A DNA stretch of 64,000 nt from an uncultured Lachnospiraceae bacterium (GCA_910583965.1 CAJUAE010000002.1:1-64000); one strand, 5' to 3'; positions 36,419 to 45,866 are shown, counted from the first letter of the stretch. The notes: generated by a model from the sequence alone, not told the origin. Translations and numbers: made by a program.

Positions 36419-37987
36419 TTATTTTACAATTAAAAGTTTATCCCCTGCCTTAATCTCATCTTCTGTCAAATTGTTCATCTCCTTAATTCTACCTACACTG
36501 ACATAATACTTTTTGCCAATTTGCCACAAGGAATCACCTGGCTTGACATAATAAATTGCAAATCCCGGCAGTTTTTCAAGCACATCTGCATCAAGTGGTG
36601 TAATACTTAAATCGGTCAAAATATCCTCGCTCTTTGCACTGTAAAGACGCAATTCAATACTCATAGTCCCCCGCCATTCAAACTGTGAACTATCCTTGAT
36701 ACTCACCGTCTGCTGTGGTATCTGAACAGATAGAGAATACTGATCAATCTGTCGTTCATCTACGCCTGAAAGTTCTTTTGCAATTTCAAATGGCACAGTA
36801 CTCCGCACCGGATAAAGACCTGTGCCACTCTCATTCGATGCATACAGCACTTGCAATTCAATCTCTCCAGAAAGCCGTAACATTCCTTCTTGAAAAACTG
36901 TTTCTTCTAGTTTTACGCGCGCGTCACTGTGACACACCTGCAAAATTTTTGGATCTGCATCCTCAATTTTAATACTGCGCGTCAGCTTTTCCTCTGTGTT
37001 TAGTTCTGTACAAAGACTGCGAAACTGCTTACTGTCAATCCCTGCCTGCACCTCACAACTCACCCCGTACACATCTGCCACAATAGAGGCGTTTTCCTTC
37101 TCATACAGTTTAATTTCTAGCTCAATTGTCATCTCAATTCCAATCAGGCGAAACTCCCCGTCAGAATCTTCTTTCACTGTAATTTCTTCATGCCCTGTCT
37201 CATACGTAACATCAGCAATCATACCTTCTCTGCTATTCTGACATTCCACCGAACCATTAAATGGAATCATTGTCTCATACCAATTAATTCTGCCAGAAGC
37301 ATCCTCTCGATATACAATAAACAGACTGATCTCTCCTGTAATTCCAAGTTTCTCATCCATTGGACGAAAACTAATACTGCTAATCTGCGCATTTTTCCAC
37401 AAGGCAGCACCGACATCTGGCATTCCAGCCGGCAGGCGAGTCTCCTCGTGAACGCGCAGCAAATCTCGCTTTTTTACAATTGTCTCCAGAAAATCCATGC
37501 TCTTTTTACGATATTCTAGTTTCTCAAGCTCGGAGTCTCCTGAATTATCAAGCTCGACACACAATTCTTCTGCAATGCTTTCCTCCACTCTAGGCTCAAG
37601 TGATATTACAGCCTGAATGCTAAGTTTTCTTGAGTTGATAATATGTACTCGCATATCATCCAAACTCGTCTTGCAAATCACCCTGTCTTGCCCTTCCAGT
37701 TTGTCGAGATAGATTTCCTCCATAAAAGGAATATCTCCTTCCATTCCAGCAAGTGATTTGTCCTCGCTCTCTGTCTGATACAAAAGTTGATAACACAGAC
37801 GCCCTTTTACCCAGATTTTATTCATTCCGGTCTTAATCTCATCAACCTTAATCTTTCCACAGTCATAAATCACTTTCGCGACATCTGGTTTTGCATCAGA
37901 CACATTAATATCCGTCTCCAATGGTACTTGCAATAACGCTTTTGATTTTATCCGTTCTGTATGGATATTTTTCTTCATTAATTCCAT
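36419..37987 (-). CDS. sipL: Spore coat morphogenesis protein SipL-like (SPOCS + LysM)
   Basis: A 522-residue protein. Three DUF3794 (SPOCS) segments are spread over residues about 25-440; the first contains LQVPLETDINVSDAKPDVAK (in part) and later ones repeat the QVPLE/PF-type pattern. A C-terminal LysM domain ends the protein (YYVKPGDSLWQIGKKYYVSV, in part). This combination matches SipL of Clostridioides difficile, which binds SpoIVA at the forespore surface and is made in the mother cell under sigma-E. The start at 37987 follows GGGAGG; five further codons upstream lack a site. A consensus sigma-E promoter lies immediately upstream, spanning the end of pyrD's terminator. Identity is strong by domain order. 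Confidence 0.88.
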   Translation of the reverse strand: MELMKKNIHTERIKSKALLQVPLETDINVSDAKPDVAKVIYDCGKIKVDEIKTGMNKIWVKGRLCYQLLYQTESEDKSLAGMEGDIPFMEEIYLDKLEGQDRVICKTSLDDMRVHIINSRKLSIQAVISLEPRVEESIAEELCVELDNSGDSELEKLEYRKKSMDFLETIVKKRDLLRVHEETRLPAGMPDVGAALWKNAQISSISFRPMDEKLGITGEISLFIVYREDASGRINWYETMIPFNGSVECQNSREGMIADVTYETGHEEITVKEDSDGEFRLIGIEMTIELEIKLYEKENASIVADVYGVSCEVQAGIDSKQFRSLCTELNTEEKLTRSIKIEDADPKILQVCHSDARVKLEETVFQEGMLRLSGEIELQVLYASNESGTGLYPVRSTVPFEIAKELSGVDERQIDQYSLSVQIPQQTVSIKDSSQFEWRGTMSIELRLYSAKSEDILTDLSITPLDADVLEKLPGFAIYYVKPGDSLWQIGKKYYVSVGRIKEMNNLTEDEIKAGDKLLIVK

Positions 37988-37994
37988 ATAAAAA

Positions 37995-38040
37995 CCTCCC
38001 AACAGCGTACACGCTCTAGTAAAATGTATGCTGTGGGAGG
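37995..38040 (-). terminator. Terminator hairpin carrying the sipL ribosome binding site
   Basis: The inverted repeat pairs CCTCCC with GGGAGG, ACAGC with GCTGT and TACA with TGTA, around an approximately 14-nt loop. On the minus strand the 3' arm GGGAGG is followed by TTTTTAT, typical of an intrinsic terminator for pyrD. The same GGGAGG is the sipL ribosome binding site, 8 nt before its ATG. Confidence 0.75.
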
Positions 38041-38052
38041 ACTTGTTATGAC
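38023..38052 (-). promoter_or_regulatory. Sigma-E promoter of sipL
   Basis: On the minus strand: GTCATAAC (38052-38045), 14-bp spacer, CATACATT (38030-38023). The -10 is a full match to the sigma-E CATACAnT pattern and the spacing is the usual 14. The transcript should begin near 38016, inside the loop of the hairpin above. Confidence 0.7.
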
Positions 38053-38057
38053 TTTTT

Positions 38058-38960
38058 TTATTTTACAGTTCCGATTATCTGTGTCAAATCTTTAATATCA
38101 TATTGACGCATATACTCCTCAATACCTTTTATCACCTCGATTGTCGTGTAGGGATTAACAAAATTCATGGCACCGATAGCAACACCCGTCGCACCTGCCA
38201 GCAAAAATTCAATTGCATCCTCTGCACATGCAATCCCCCCCATTCCTATAATAGGGATCTTTACAGCATTTGCCACCTGATAAACCATACGTACTGCAAC
38301 AGGCTTAATTGCAGGTCCAGACAGCCCGCCAGTCTTATTTGCGAGTGCAAAGGTTCTTTTATGAATATCAATCTTCATTCCAGTAATGGTGTTAATCAGA
38401 GAGAGCGCATCACTTCCAGCCGCCTCTGCCGCTTTCGCCATCTCTGTAATATCTGTTACATTGGGCGACAGTTTCATAATAATTGGCTGTTTTGCTTTTG
38501 CTTTTATTTCTTTTGTGATATCAAAAAGACATTTTGGGTCTTGCCCAAAGGCAATCCCACCATGTTTTACATTGGGACAAGAAACGTTAATCTCAAGCAT
38601 ATCAACCGGCTGATCTGCCAGCTTTTCCACAACTTCCACATAATCTGACACAGACCGTCCACAAACATTCACAATCATCCTTGTATCATACTGTTTTAAA
38701 AATGGGATATCTCGCTCAATAAACACATCAATTCCTGGATTTTGCAGTCCAATTGCATTGAGCATTCCACCATAAGTCTCCTGCACACGCGGCGTCGGAT
38801 TTCCCTCCCACGGCACATTTGCAACGCCCTTTGTCACAACTGCACCCAGACAATTTAAATCAACAAATTCTGCGTATTCCATACCTGAACCAAATGTTCC
38901 TGATGCTGTCATCACTGGATTTTTAAATGGAACACCTGCTATTGTAATTTTTGTATTCAA
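38058..38960 (-). CDS. pyrD: Dihydroorotate dehydrogenase, class 1B catalytic subunit
   Basis: A 300-residue FMN barrel enzyme that oxidises dihydroorotate to orotate. KNPVMTASGTFGSGMEYAEF is at the N-terminus (in part), LQNPGIDVFIERDIP follows, the catalytic Cys is in LEINVSCPNVKHGG (about residue 130), and GMGGIACAEDAIEFLLAGA is near the C-terminus. The cysteine base and the pairing with pyrK identify class 1B, the NAD-linked form. The start is TTG at 38960 with AGGAG 5 nt upstream. pyrK lies immediately upstream in the same direction. Its terminator overlaps the sipL control region. Confidence 0.94.
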   Translation of the reverse strand: MNTKITIAGVPFKNPVMTASGTFGSGMEYAEFVDLNCLGAVVTKGVANVPWEGNPTPRVQETYGGMLNAIGLQNPGIDVFIERDIPFLKQYDTRMIVNVCGRSVSDYVEVVEKLADQPVDMLEINVSCPNVKHGGIAFGQDPKCLFDITKEIKAKAKQPIIMKLSPNVTDITEMAKAAEAAGSDALSLINTITGMKIDIHKRTFALANKTGGLSGPAIKPVAVRMVYQVANAVKIPIIGMGGIACAEDAIEFLLAGATGVAIGAMNFVNPYTTIEVIKGIEEYMRQYDIKDLTQIIGTVK

Positions 38961-39047
38961 TTCTACTCCTCCAATATTATAAAACTCTATTTATTCGTGT
39001 CATAAAACGCTTGTCCTTGGCGTTTTTTGGTGTAAGACTTAGTAAAC

Positions 39048-39830
39048 TTAAATCTCAACATCCTCCGCATTATAAACAGGACCATCTGTACAAATCCGCG
39101 CATTGTTCACATGAGAATGGTGATCAACTTCTTTTGTTTTCACAACGCAGCCAAGACATGCGCCGACACCACATGCCATTCGTTCCTCCAAAGAAAGGTA
39201 TGCCTCAATACCTTTTTTGGCTGCATACTGTTTTATTGCCCGCAGCATTGGCATAGGACCACAAGCAAAAATGATATCTGCCACAAGCTTTTCTTCCTCA
39301 ATCACATTCATAACGTTTCCCTTTGTTCCAACGCTACCATCTTCTGTCGCCACATGAACTGCCGCATATTTTTGCAAATCCTCTGCCAAAAACAGTTCTT
39401 TGTCCCGATAACCGACAATCACATCAACAGATGTCGTATTTTTAACTGCCTTTGCGACCGCGAGCATGGGTGGAATTCCGATTCCGCCGCCCATCAGAAA
39501 AAGGCGTTTTCCCTCTGCTTTTTCCAGCGGAAAACCATTTCCGAGCGTTCCGAGAATATCCACTCGGTGGCCTGTTTTGTACCTTGAAAATTCCGCTGTT
39601 CCCTTTCCTGCCACACGATATACAATGCGCAGACGACTGTTTGTGATATCGGTCTCGCAGATGCTGATTGGCCGCGGCAAAAGTGCTGACTTGTCCTGCG
39701 TATATACACTGATAAACTGCCCTGGTTTTGCCTGACTCGCTAACGTGGTATTGATCCACATATCGTAGATTCCCGGCGCAATCTGTTGCTGTTTGTAAAC
39801 TCTGGCGGATTCTTTTTTTTTCTGTTCCAT
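39048..39830 (-). CDS. pyrK: Dihydroorotate dehydrogenase electron transfer subunit
   Basis: A 260-residue iron-sulfur flavoprotein that passes electrons from PyrD to NAD+. It has a ferredoxin-reductase-type FAD domain (LLPRPISICETD at about residue 50), an NAD domain (LFLMGGGIGIPPMLAVAKAV at about 108, in part) and a C-terminal cluster of cysteines for a 2Fe-2S centre: CGVGACLGC followed later by CTDGP (about residues 218-248). The order pyrK-pyrD is the same as in Bacillus and many Clostridia. AAAGGA precedes the ATG. No PyrR-type attenuator was seen upstream. Confidence 0.94.
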   Translation of the reverse strand: MEQKKKESARVYKQQQIAPGIYDMWINTTLASQAKPGQFISVYTQDKSALLPRPISICETDITNSRLRIVYRVAGKGTAEFSRYKTGHRVDILGTLGNGFPLEKAEGKRLFLMGGGIGIPPMLAVAKAVKNTTSVDVIVGYRDKELFLAEDLQKYAAVHVATEDGSVGTKGNVMNVIEEEKLVADIIFACGPMPMLRAIKQYAAKKGIEAYLSLEERMACGVGACLGCVVKTKEVDHHSHVNNARICTDGPVYNAEDVEI

Positions 39831-39934
39831 GTCACCATTCCTTTCCTTGTTATCAACATTATAATATTCTTATCATATCACAAATTAAAAAAAGGAATCA
39901 ATATATTCTTATTTTATCTACAAAAAGTCAAAAA

Positions 39935-39958
39935 GGGCACTATCCAAAAATAGCGCCC
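39935..39958 (-). terminator. Terminator of the pentose operon
   Basis: Stem GGGCGCTAT / ATAGTGCCC on the minus strand, followed by TTTTTGACTTTTT, just downstream of the transketolase C-terminal subunit gene. Confidence 0.8.
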
Positions 39959-39976
39959 AAAATTATTTTATATATT

Positions 39977-40936
39977 TTATGCCAAGAATGTTTTCACTTG
40001 CTCATATACGCCTTTTGCATCAAGTTTGTATTTCTCAACAAGCGCTGCGGCAGAGCCCGACTCGCCAAATACGTCTTGCATACCAATCTTGCAGACAGGC
40101 ACAGGATACGATTTGCAAAGCGCATCACAGACTGCACTGCCCAATCCACCAATCACAGAATGTTCTTCCGCAGTAACCACTTTTCCGGTCTTCTTTGCAG
40201 AATTGACAATAATCTCCTCGTCGAGTGGCTTAATCGTACAAATATTGATTACTTCTGCATGAATACCATCTTTCTCAAGCATTTCAGCCGCGCCAAGTGC
40301 AGAATCCACACAGATTCCAGTCGCTACTATTGTCACATCTGTGCCCTCTTTCACAACTGTACCTTTGCCAATCTCAAACTTATAATCTGGTCTATCATTG
40401 ATAACGGGAACAGCCGCACGACCAAAGCGAATATAAACAGGTCCCTCGTATGCTACTGCTGCGCGCACTGCCGCCTTTGCCTCAATATCATCTGCCGGAC
40501 ACATCACAACCATTCCAGGAATCGTGCGCATTAAAGCAATATCTTCGTTACACTGATGAGACGCACCGTCCTCTCCAACTGTAATACCAGCATGTGTCGC
40601 CCCAATCTTTACATTTAAGTGCGGATATCCAATCGAATTTCTCACTTGCTCAAAGGCGCGCCCTGCAGCAAACATTGCAAAGGAACTCATAAATGGAATC
40701 TTGCCTGCAAGTGATAATCCAGCAGCCACACCTGCCATATTGCACTCTGCGATTCCACAATCAATATGTCTTTCTGGAAACGCTTTCTTAAATACTCCCG
40801 TCTTGGTTGCCTCCGCAAGGTCAGCATCCAGAACAACTAAATTTGGATTCTCTTTTCCAATCTCAACAAGAGCATTTCCATAGCTCTCTCTTGTTGCTAT
40901 TTTTGAAACGACTTTGTTCGTTTTTACATCTGCCAT
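39977..40936 (-). CDS. Transketolase C-terminal subunit
   Basis: A 319-residue protein forming the pyrimidine-binding and C-terminal domains of a two-gene transketolase. NLVVLDADLAEATKT is at the N-terminus, GVAAGLSLAGKIPFMSSFA at about residue 70, then HAGITVGEDGASHQCNEDIA (in part), which carries the residues around the thiamine diphosphate aminopyrimidine, and a C-terminal EEHSVIGGLGSAV domain. With the partner upstream it transfers two-carbon units between sugar phosphates. The intergenic gap to the N-terminal subunit is 19 bp, so they are co-translated. Split transketolases are usual in Clostridia and Archaea. Confidence 0.93.
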   Translation of the reverse strand: MADVKTNKVVSKIATRESYGNALVEIGKENPNLVVLDADLAEATKTGVFKKAFPERHIDCGIAECNMAGVAAGLSLAGKIPFMSSFAMFAAGRAFEQVRNSIGYPHLNVKIGATHAGITVGEDGASHQCNEDIALMRTIPGMVVMCPADDIEAKAAVRAAVAYEGPVYIRFGRAAVPVINDRPDYKFEIGKGTVVKEGTDVTIVATGICVDSALGAAEMLEKDGIHAEVINICTIKPLDEEIIVNSAKKTGKVVTAEEHSVIGGLGSAVCDALCKSYPVPVCKIGMQDVFGESGSAAALVEKYKLDAKGVYEQVKTFLA

Positions 40937-40955
40937 TTTTTTCTCCCTTCCGCGC

Positions 40956-41789
40956 CTATGCCAACTGTTGTGCGATCTTCTCTAAATCTGCCATAGCGGC
41001 TGCATACTCCTCATCATTTGGCGCTTTGCCATGCCAACCCACATTTCCTTCCATAAATGATACACCTTTGCCCTTTAATGAATGTGCAATAATTGCTGTT
41101 GGCATACCCTTTGTCTCTCTTGCCTCTTTGAATGCAGCGCGAATTTTATCAAAATCATGTGCATCATCCAAATTGATTACATGAAAATTAAATGCCTCAA
41201 ACTTTTTGTCGATTGGATAAGGAGAACAAACATCCTCAATTTTGCCATCAATCTGCAAACCATTGTTGTCCACAATCACGCAAAGATTATCAAGTTTTCT
41301 ATGTCCTGCAAACATAGAAGCCTCCCAAACTTGTCCTTCTTCAATCTCACCATCACCGAGAAGTGTATATACACGGTAATCTGCATTGGACATCTTTGCG
41401 CCCAGTGCCATACCACACGCTACCGAAATTCCTTGTCCAAGCGATCCTGATGACATGTCAACACCTGGTATATGCTGCATACAAGGATGTCCTTGCAGAT
41501 AAGAACCAAGCTTTCTCAATGTCACCAAATCTTCCACTGGAAAATATCCACGATTTGCAAGGGCGGAATAAAGTCCTGGCGCCGTGTGTCCTTTTGAGAG
41601 AACAAAACGGTCTCTGTCTGCTTTTTTCGGGTCCTTTGGGTCAATGTTCATCTCCTCAAAATAAAGAAACGTATAGATATCTGCCGCGGAAAGCGAACCA
41701 CCCGGATGCCCTGCTTTTGCAGCATGAACCCCTGTCACAATCCCCTTACGAACTTCATTTGCCATTTTTTGAAGCTCCAAATTTGTCAT
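40956..41789 (-). CDS. Transketolase N-terminal subunit
   Basis: A 277-residue protein, the thiamine-diphosphate-binding half of transketolase. AAKAGHPGGSLSAADIYTFL is near the N-terminus (in part) and DRFVLSKGHTAPGLYSALA follows. The ThDP motif is GDGEIEEGQVWEASMFAGH (GDG at about residue 148, ending with the NN of IVDNNGLQ), and the substrate loop has GWHGKAPND near the C-terminus. The start at 41789 follows GGAGG by 8 nt; five upstream codons are open but lack a site. It lies between the AraD-type epimerase gene and the C-terminal subunit gene, so pentose phosphates made upstream can be passed directly into the pentose phosphate pathway. Confidence 0.93.
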   Translation of the reverse strand: MTNLELQKMANEVRKGIVTGVHAAKAGHPGGSLSAADIYTFLYFEEMNIDPKDPKKADRDRFVLSKGHTAPGLYSALANRGYFPVEDLVTLRKLGSYLQGHPCMQHIPGVDMSSGSLGQGISVACGMALGAKMSNADYRVYTLLGDGEIEEGQVWEASMFAGHRKLDNLCVIVDNNGLQIDGKIEDVCSPYPIDKKFEAFNFHVINLDDAHDFDKIRAAFKEARETKGMPTAIIAHSLKGKGVSFMEGNVGWHGKAPNDEEYAAAMADLEKIAQQLA

Positions 41790-41873
41790 TGTTTTTTCCT
41801 CCAATCAATATACTTTTGTACCTTTTTTTAATTACCATAAAATTCACATGCTTGCAATCCTGTCAGATGCTAT

Positions 41874-42569
41874 CTACTCAACCTTATTTCCATAATACGC
41901 ATTTGCACCATGTTTTCTATAATAATGTTTGTCCTGAATCCGTTGTGGCGCAGGTTCTACCTCTTTATTCAACTGTTCTGTAAACAAAGCCATCTTTGCC
42001 ACTTCCTCCAAAACAACTGCGTTGTGTACTGCCTCTTTTGCATCTTTACCCCAAGCAAACGGACCATGGTTTTTGCAGAGTACTGCCGGAACTGCCATGA
42101 CTTCTCTATCTTTAAATGTTTCTATAATAAGCGTTCCTGTATTCTTCTCATAACCTTCATCAATTTCTTCTTGTGTCAACACGCGCGCGCATGGGATTTC
42201 TCCATACATATAGTCTGCGTGTGTCGTTCCATAACAGGGAATGCTTCTGCCAGACTGCGCCCAACTTGTGGCATATGTACTGTGCGTGTGAACAATACCA
42301 CCGATTTCAGGAAATGCCTTGTAAAGCTCCAGATGTGTCGGTGTGTCAGAAGAAGGATTGTACTTTCCCTCTATTTTATTGCCCTCCAAATCCATAACAA
42401 CCATATCCTCAGGCGTCAGCAAATCATAGTCGACACCGCTTGGCTTGATAACAAACAACCCGCTCTCTCTATCAATCGCACTTACATTACCCCATGTAAA
42501 GGTAACAAGACCATACTTGGGCAAATCCATATTTGCCGCGTACACTTTTTTCTTTAATTCCTCTAACAT
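41874..42569 (-). CDS. araD: L-ribulose-5-phosphate 4-epimerase
   Basis: A 231-residue class II aldolase-fold enzyme converting L-ribulose-5-phosphate to D-xylulose-5-phosphate. The N-terminal [28 protein letters not shown] (cited through TWGNVS and IKPSGV) is the phosphate-binding part. Zinc ligands fit the two His in [13 protein letters not shown] (about residue 95) and a later His in the [10 protein letters not shown] segment (about 170). Length and motifs are those of AraD/UlaF/SgbE. AGGAGG... here GGAGG lies 6 nt before the ATG. It follows the FGGY kinase gene by 30 bp, which supports the kinase-epimerase order of L-arabinose or L-ribulose use. Confidence 0.9.
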   Translation of the reverse strand: MLEELKKKVYAANMDLPKYGLVTFTWGNVSAIDRESGLFVIKPSGVDYDLLTPEDMVVMDLEGNKIEGKYNPSSDTPTHLELYKAFPEIGGIVHTHSTYATSWAQSGRSIPCYGTTHADYMYGEIPCARVLTQEEIDEGYEKNTGTLIIETFKDREVMAVPAVLCKNHGPFAWGKDAKEAVHNAVVLEEVAKMALFTEQLNKEVEPAPQRIQDKHYYRKHGANAYYGNKVE

Positions 42570-42599
42570 CTCAGTCCTCCAGATTTCACCATAATATTT

Positions 42600-44195
42600 T
42601 TACAGATTATCCACTGCTGCACGTTCGATTGAAAGCCCCTTCTTATAGCGCTCAATAAATATTTCAAAACCTGCCACATCAGCAGCATCTGGCTCCATGC
42701 GCACAGACTCCTCACCCGCAAATACTTTATTGTTCAAATAGTCGCCAAGAGACTCGTCGGCACCTTTCTTCATCATGTAGTTTGCAAGCACAGCAATGCC
42801 CCACGCACCCCCTTCACCTGCTGTCTTCATGACGGACACTGGAACATTGACTGCTGCCGCCACAACTTTCTGTCCGACACCTTCTGTCTTAAACAGTCCG
42901 CCATGTCCTAGAAGCTCATCGAGCGTTACATTTTCCTGTTTAAATAAAATATCCATACCAATCTTAATTGCGCCAAGTGCTGTAAACAGATTGACGCGCA
43001 TAAAATTTGCCAATGTGAACTTCGCATTTGGTGTCCGCACAAAAAGTGGTCTACCTTCCTCAAAACCTGTCACATGTTCTCCTGAAAAATAACCATACGC
43101 AAGAAGTCCACCACAGTCAGCATCCCCTTCCAGCGCCTTTCTGTAAAGAGTTCCATAAAGCTCATTCATGTCTACTTTCTGCCCCATTGACTCCTGAAAT
43201 TCTTTAAAAATATTCACCCAAGCGTTCAGGTCTGAAGTGCAATTGTTACAATGAACCATCGCCACCAGACTTCCATCTGGCGTTGTCACTAGATCAAGCT
43301 CATCATAAGACTTTGACAAATCCTTTTCAAGAACAGCCATTGCAAACACAGAAGTACCCGCTGAAATATTGCCTGTACGCTGCGCAACGCTATTTGTCGC
43401 CACCATGCCAGTGCCAGCATCCCCCTCTGGAGGACATATTGGAATCCCTGCCTGTAATGTACCCGTCACATCAAGAAGCTTTGCGCCCGCCTCTGTCAAA
43501 GTACCTGCCTTATCCCCAGAAACCAATACCTTTGGCATAATATCTGCAAGTTTCCATGGGAAATTTTTCTCTGCAACGAGTGTATCAAACTGTCCAATCA
43601 TACGCTTATTAAAATTTTTTGTGTCAATATCAATCGGAAACATACCAGATGCCTCACCGACACCAAGTACTTTCTCGCCGCTTAATTGCCAGTGAATATA
43701 GCCCGCAAGTGTTGTGAAGAAATCAACTTTCCCAACATGCTCCTCGCCGTTAAGAATTGCTTGATACAGATGTGCAATGCTCCATCTCTGTGGAATATGA
43801 TAGTCAAAAAGTGTTGTGAGCTTGTCACTTGCCTCCTGCGTAATTGTGTTTCTCCATGTTCGAAACGGCACCAAAAGCTCTCCCTCTTTATCAAATGCCA
43901 TATATCCATGCATCATGGCACTAAAACCCAGAGAACCAAGAGTCTTTATCTGTGTTCCATATTTTTCCTGCACAGACTTTGCCAAATCCTGATAACAATT
44001 TTGAAGCCCTTTCCAGATAGAATCCAAACTGTAAGTCCAGATATTATTCACCAATTGATTTTCCCAATCATGATTTCCAATGGCCAGCACTTCATGATTC
44101 TCATCAATTAAAACTGCCTTGATTCTGGTCGAACCAAACTCAATACCAAGTGCAGTTTTGCCATTCTCGATTGCACTTTTTGCATCTAATCCCAT
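42600..44195 (-). CDS. FGGY family pentulose kinase, probably L-ribulokinase
   Basis: A 531-residue carbohydrate kinase. The N-terminal phosphate loop is [17 protein letters not shown] (residues about 17-33), the substrate region is [19 protein letters not shown] and FRTWRN, and the second-domain glycine signature [12 protein letters not shown] plus the C-terminal [13 protein letters not shown] follow. Its sequence is not close to the classic AraB, but its position just before an AraD-type epimerase makes L-ribulose the most likely substrate; D-xylulose is the main alternative. GGAGG is 7 nt before the ATG. It is the first gene of the operon and has a clear promoter with an operator-like palindrome. 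No arabinose isomerase or transporter is in the window. Confidence 0.8.
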   Translation of the reverse strand: MGLDAKSAIENGKTALGIEFGSTRIKAVLIDENHEVLAIGNHDWENQLVNNIWTYSLDSIWKGLQNCYQDLAKSVQEKYGTQIKTLGSLGFSAMMHGYMAFDKEGELLVPFRTWRNTITQEASDKLTTLFDYHIPQRWSIAHLYQAILNGEEHVGKVDFFTTLAGYIHWQLSGEKVLGVGEASGMFPIDIDTKNFNKRMIGQFDTLVAEKNFPWKLADIMPKVLVSGDKAGTLTEAGAKLLDVTGTLQAGIPICPPEGDAGTGMVATNSVAQRTGNISAGTSVFAMAVLEKDLSKSYDELDLVTTPDGSLVAMVHCNNCTSDLNAWVNIFKEFQESMGQKVDMNELYGTLYRKALEGDADCGGLLAYGYFSGEHVTGFEEGRPLFVRTPNAKFTLANFMRVNLFTALGAIKIGMDILFKQENVTLDELLGHGGLFKTEGVGQKVVAAAVNVPVSVMKTAGEGGAWGIAVLANYMMKKGADESLGDYLNNKVFAGEESVRMEPDAADVAGFEIFIERYKKGLSIERAAVDNL

Positions 44196-44338
44196 AAATA
44201 TCCTCCGTTCTATTCCATTACAGCAACGTCAAATAACACTTTACTTCTCAGACCCCAAAACATTTATACAATATATACAAAATATTTTTTTGTTCCATAC
44301 ATGTTGCACAATTAAATCTAGGTATCTAAATCACTACT

Positions 44339-44355
44339 ATTGTAATTATAACAAT
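44339..44355. promoter_or_regulatory. Operator-like palindrome over the FGGY operon -10 box
   Basis: ATTGTAATTATAACAAT is an imperfect 17-bp palindrome covering the minus-strand -10 box. The TTGT...ACAA ends resemble sites of GntR-type sugar regulators such as AraR. Confidence 0.45.
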
Positions 44356-44373
44356 AAGCCTGCAATATTGCAA
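44345..44373 (-). promoter_or_regulatory. Sigma-A promoter of the pentose operon
   Basis: On the minus strand: TTGCAA (44373-44368), 17-bp spacer, TATAAT (44350-44345). It lies about 150 bp before the FGGY kinase start. The -35 lies in a longer inverted repeat, AATAAGC...GCTTATT. Confidence 0.65.
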
Positions 44374-44412
44374 GCTTATTATTTACTCAAAATTAAAATA
44401 TTTTAGAAACCA

Positions 44413-44500
44413 GTTACAGTTCATTCGTCATAAATGTAATGAGAATCGTGCACCAAAATGCGCACCCTTTCGCACTTTGTGTACAAAATTTATTATTTTT
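44413..44500. repeat. Decayed relative of MITE family 1
   Basis: Begins GTTACAGTTCATTC and continues with GAGAATCGTGCACCAAAATG and ACTTTGTGTACAAAATTTA, aligning to the left two-thirds of the 143-bp element with many substitutions. The right terminus was not found. Confidence 0.55.
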
Positions 44501-44562
44501 TATAGTTTTGATATACAAAATTGCACTAAGATTATACAGGACATAAACAGTAATAGAAACAA

Positions 44563-45765
44563 TTAAGAAGCAACAGATATAAGCGCCGTTGTCTGTCTTG
44601 CTATCGCAAGTTCCTCGTTCGTTGGAACACATAGAAGGGCAACTTTGCTCGCTTCTGTGGAGATCACTCTATCTTCCCCTCTAACATTGTTTTTCTCAGC
44701 ATCTATCTCTGTTCCAAGATATCCCAGATACTTTGCAATCTCGGCGCGTCCTGAAATGTTGTTCTCTCCTACCCCCGCTGTAAATGCAATTGCATCCACG
44801 CCATTCATTGCTGCTGTATATGCACCAATATACTTTGCCACACTGTAATAAAATGCCTCCAAGGCTGCTTTTGCAAGTTTATTATTGTTCGCTGCTGCCG
44901 CCTCGATATCTCGAAAATCTGAAGAAACATTTGAGATGCCAAGCACACCTGATTTCTTATTTAAAATTGTGTTCATCTCTGCTGGTGTTATATTTTCTTT
45001 CTGACAGATAAAATCGCAGATAGCCGGATCAATACTGCCAGAACGTGTCCCCATAATAATACCCTCAAGCGGTGTAAGTCCCATAGAAGTATCAACACAC
45101 TTTCCATGGTCAACCGCAGACACAGAACCACCATTTCCTAAATGACAAACAATAATCTTTAGTTCCTCTCTAGTCTTTCCAAGAATCTCGGCTGTCCTTG
45201 CAGATACATAGTCATGGCTGGTTCCGTGAAAACCATAACGACGCACCTTATACTTTTCATAATAAGCATACGGAAGTCCATACAAATAAGCCTTTTCGGG
45301 CATAGTCTGATGAAATGCGGTGTCAAACACTGCCACCATTGGCACATTGGGCATAATTTCTTTGCATGAATTAATTCCAATCAAATTTGCTGGATTGTGA
45401 AGTGGTGCAAGGTCATTACATTCCTTGATTGCTGCTAAAACTTCATCATCGATAATAACAGAAGACGCAAATTTTTCACCGCCGTGAACTACGCGATGCC
45501 CAACTGCGTTAATCTCGTCAAGCGACTGCACTACACCATGGTTTGTGTCGGTGAGTGCGTCAATCACAAGTTTGACTGCCACAGTATGATTCGGCATTGA
45601 CGTCTCAATCTTTACCTTATCTTTCCCCGCAGGCGCGTGTGTAAGGACACTTCCATCAATCCCAATACGCTCGCAAAGTCCTTTCGCAAGAACAGCCTCA
45701 GTATCGCTGTCAATCAGTTGGTATTTCAGCGAAGAACTACCACAGTTAATTACTAAAATGTTCAT
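44563..45765 (-). CDS. ackA: Acetate kinase
   Basis: A 400-residue ASKHA kinase that makes ATP and acetate from acetyl phosphate. The N-terminal signature is [19 protein letters not shown], then [12 protein letters not shown] (about residue 85), [19 protein letters not shown] (about 145), [11 protein letters not shown] (about 175), [20 protein letters not shown] (in part) and the C-terminal [13 protein letters not shown]. The start at 45765 follows GGAGG; five codons upstream are open without a site. Unusually no phosphotransacetylase gene is adjacent. The gene is flanked upstream by a 69-bp inverted-repeat element that contains a possible -10 box. Confidence 0.95.
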   Translation of the reverse strand: MNILVINCGSSSLKYQLIDSDTEAVLAKGLCERIGIDGSVLTHAPAGKDKVKIETSMPNHTVAVKLVIDALTDTNHGVVQSLDEINAVGHRVVHGGEKFASSVIIDDEVLAAIKECNDLAPLHNPANLIGINSCKEIMPNVPMVAVFDTAFHQTMPEKAYLYGLPYAYYEKYKVRRYGFHGTSHDYVSARTAEILGKTREELKIIVCHLGNGGSVSAVDHGKCVDTSMGLTPLEGIIMGTRSGSIDPAICDFICQKENITPAEMNTILNKKSGVLGISNVSSDFRDIEAAAANNNKLAKAALEAFYYSVAKYIGAYTAAMNGVDAIAFTAGVGENNISGRAEIAKYLGYLGTEIDAEKNNVRGEDRVISTEASKVALLCVPTNEELAIARQTTALISVAS

Positions 45766-45797
45766 TGTATTTCCCTCCATATTCTTTCCGCCTTTTC

Positions 45798-45866
45798 GGA
45801 ACTGTTATAAATTACTTGTAGCAATAGTATTATAGAAATATCGTACATTGTTCTTATAACAGTTCC
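45798..45866. repeat. 69-bp inverted-repeat element upstream of ackA
   Basis: Perfect 13-bp terminal inverted repeats, GGAACTGTTATAA and TTATAACAGTTCC, around a 43-bp AT-rich core. The GGAACTGT end is shared with MITE family 2. A TATAAT on the minus strand in the core could serve ackA. Confidence 0.6.

Noticed and set aside
38961..39976. PyrR-type attenuator for the pyrK-pyrD genes
   Set aside because: No antiterminator/terminator pair or PyrR-binding loop could be recognised upstream of pyrK; the only hairpin there is the terminator of the pentose operon.
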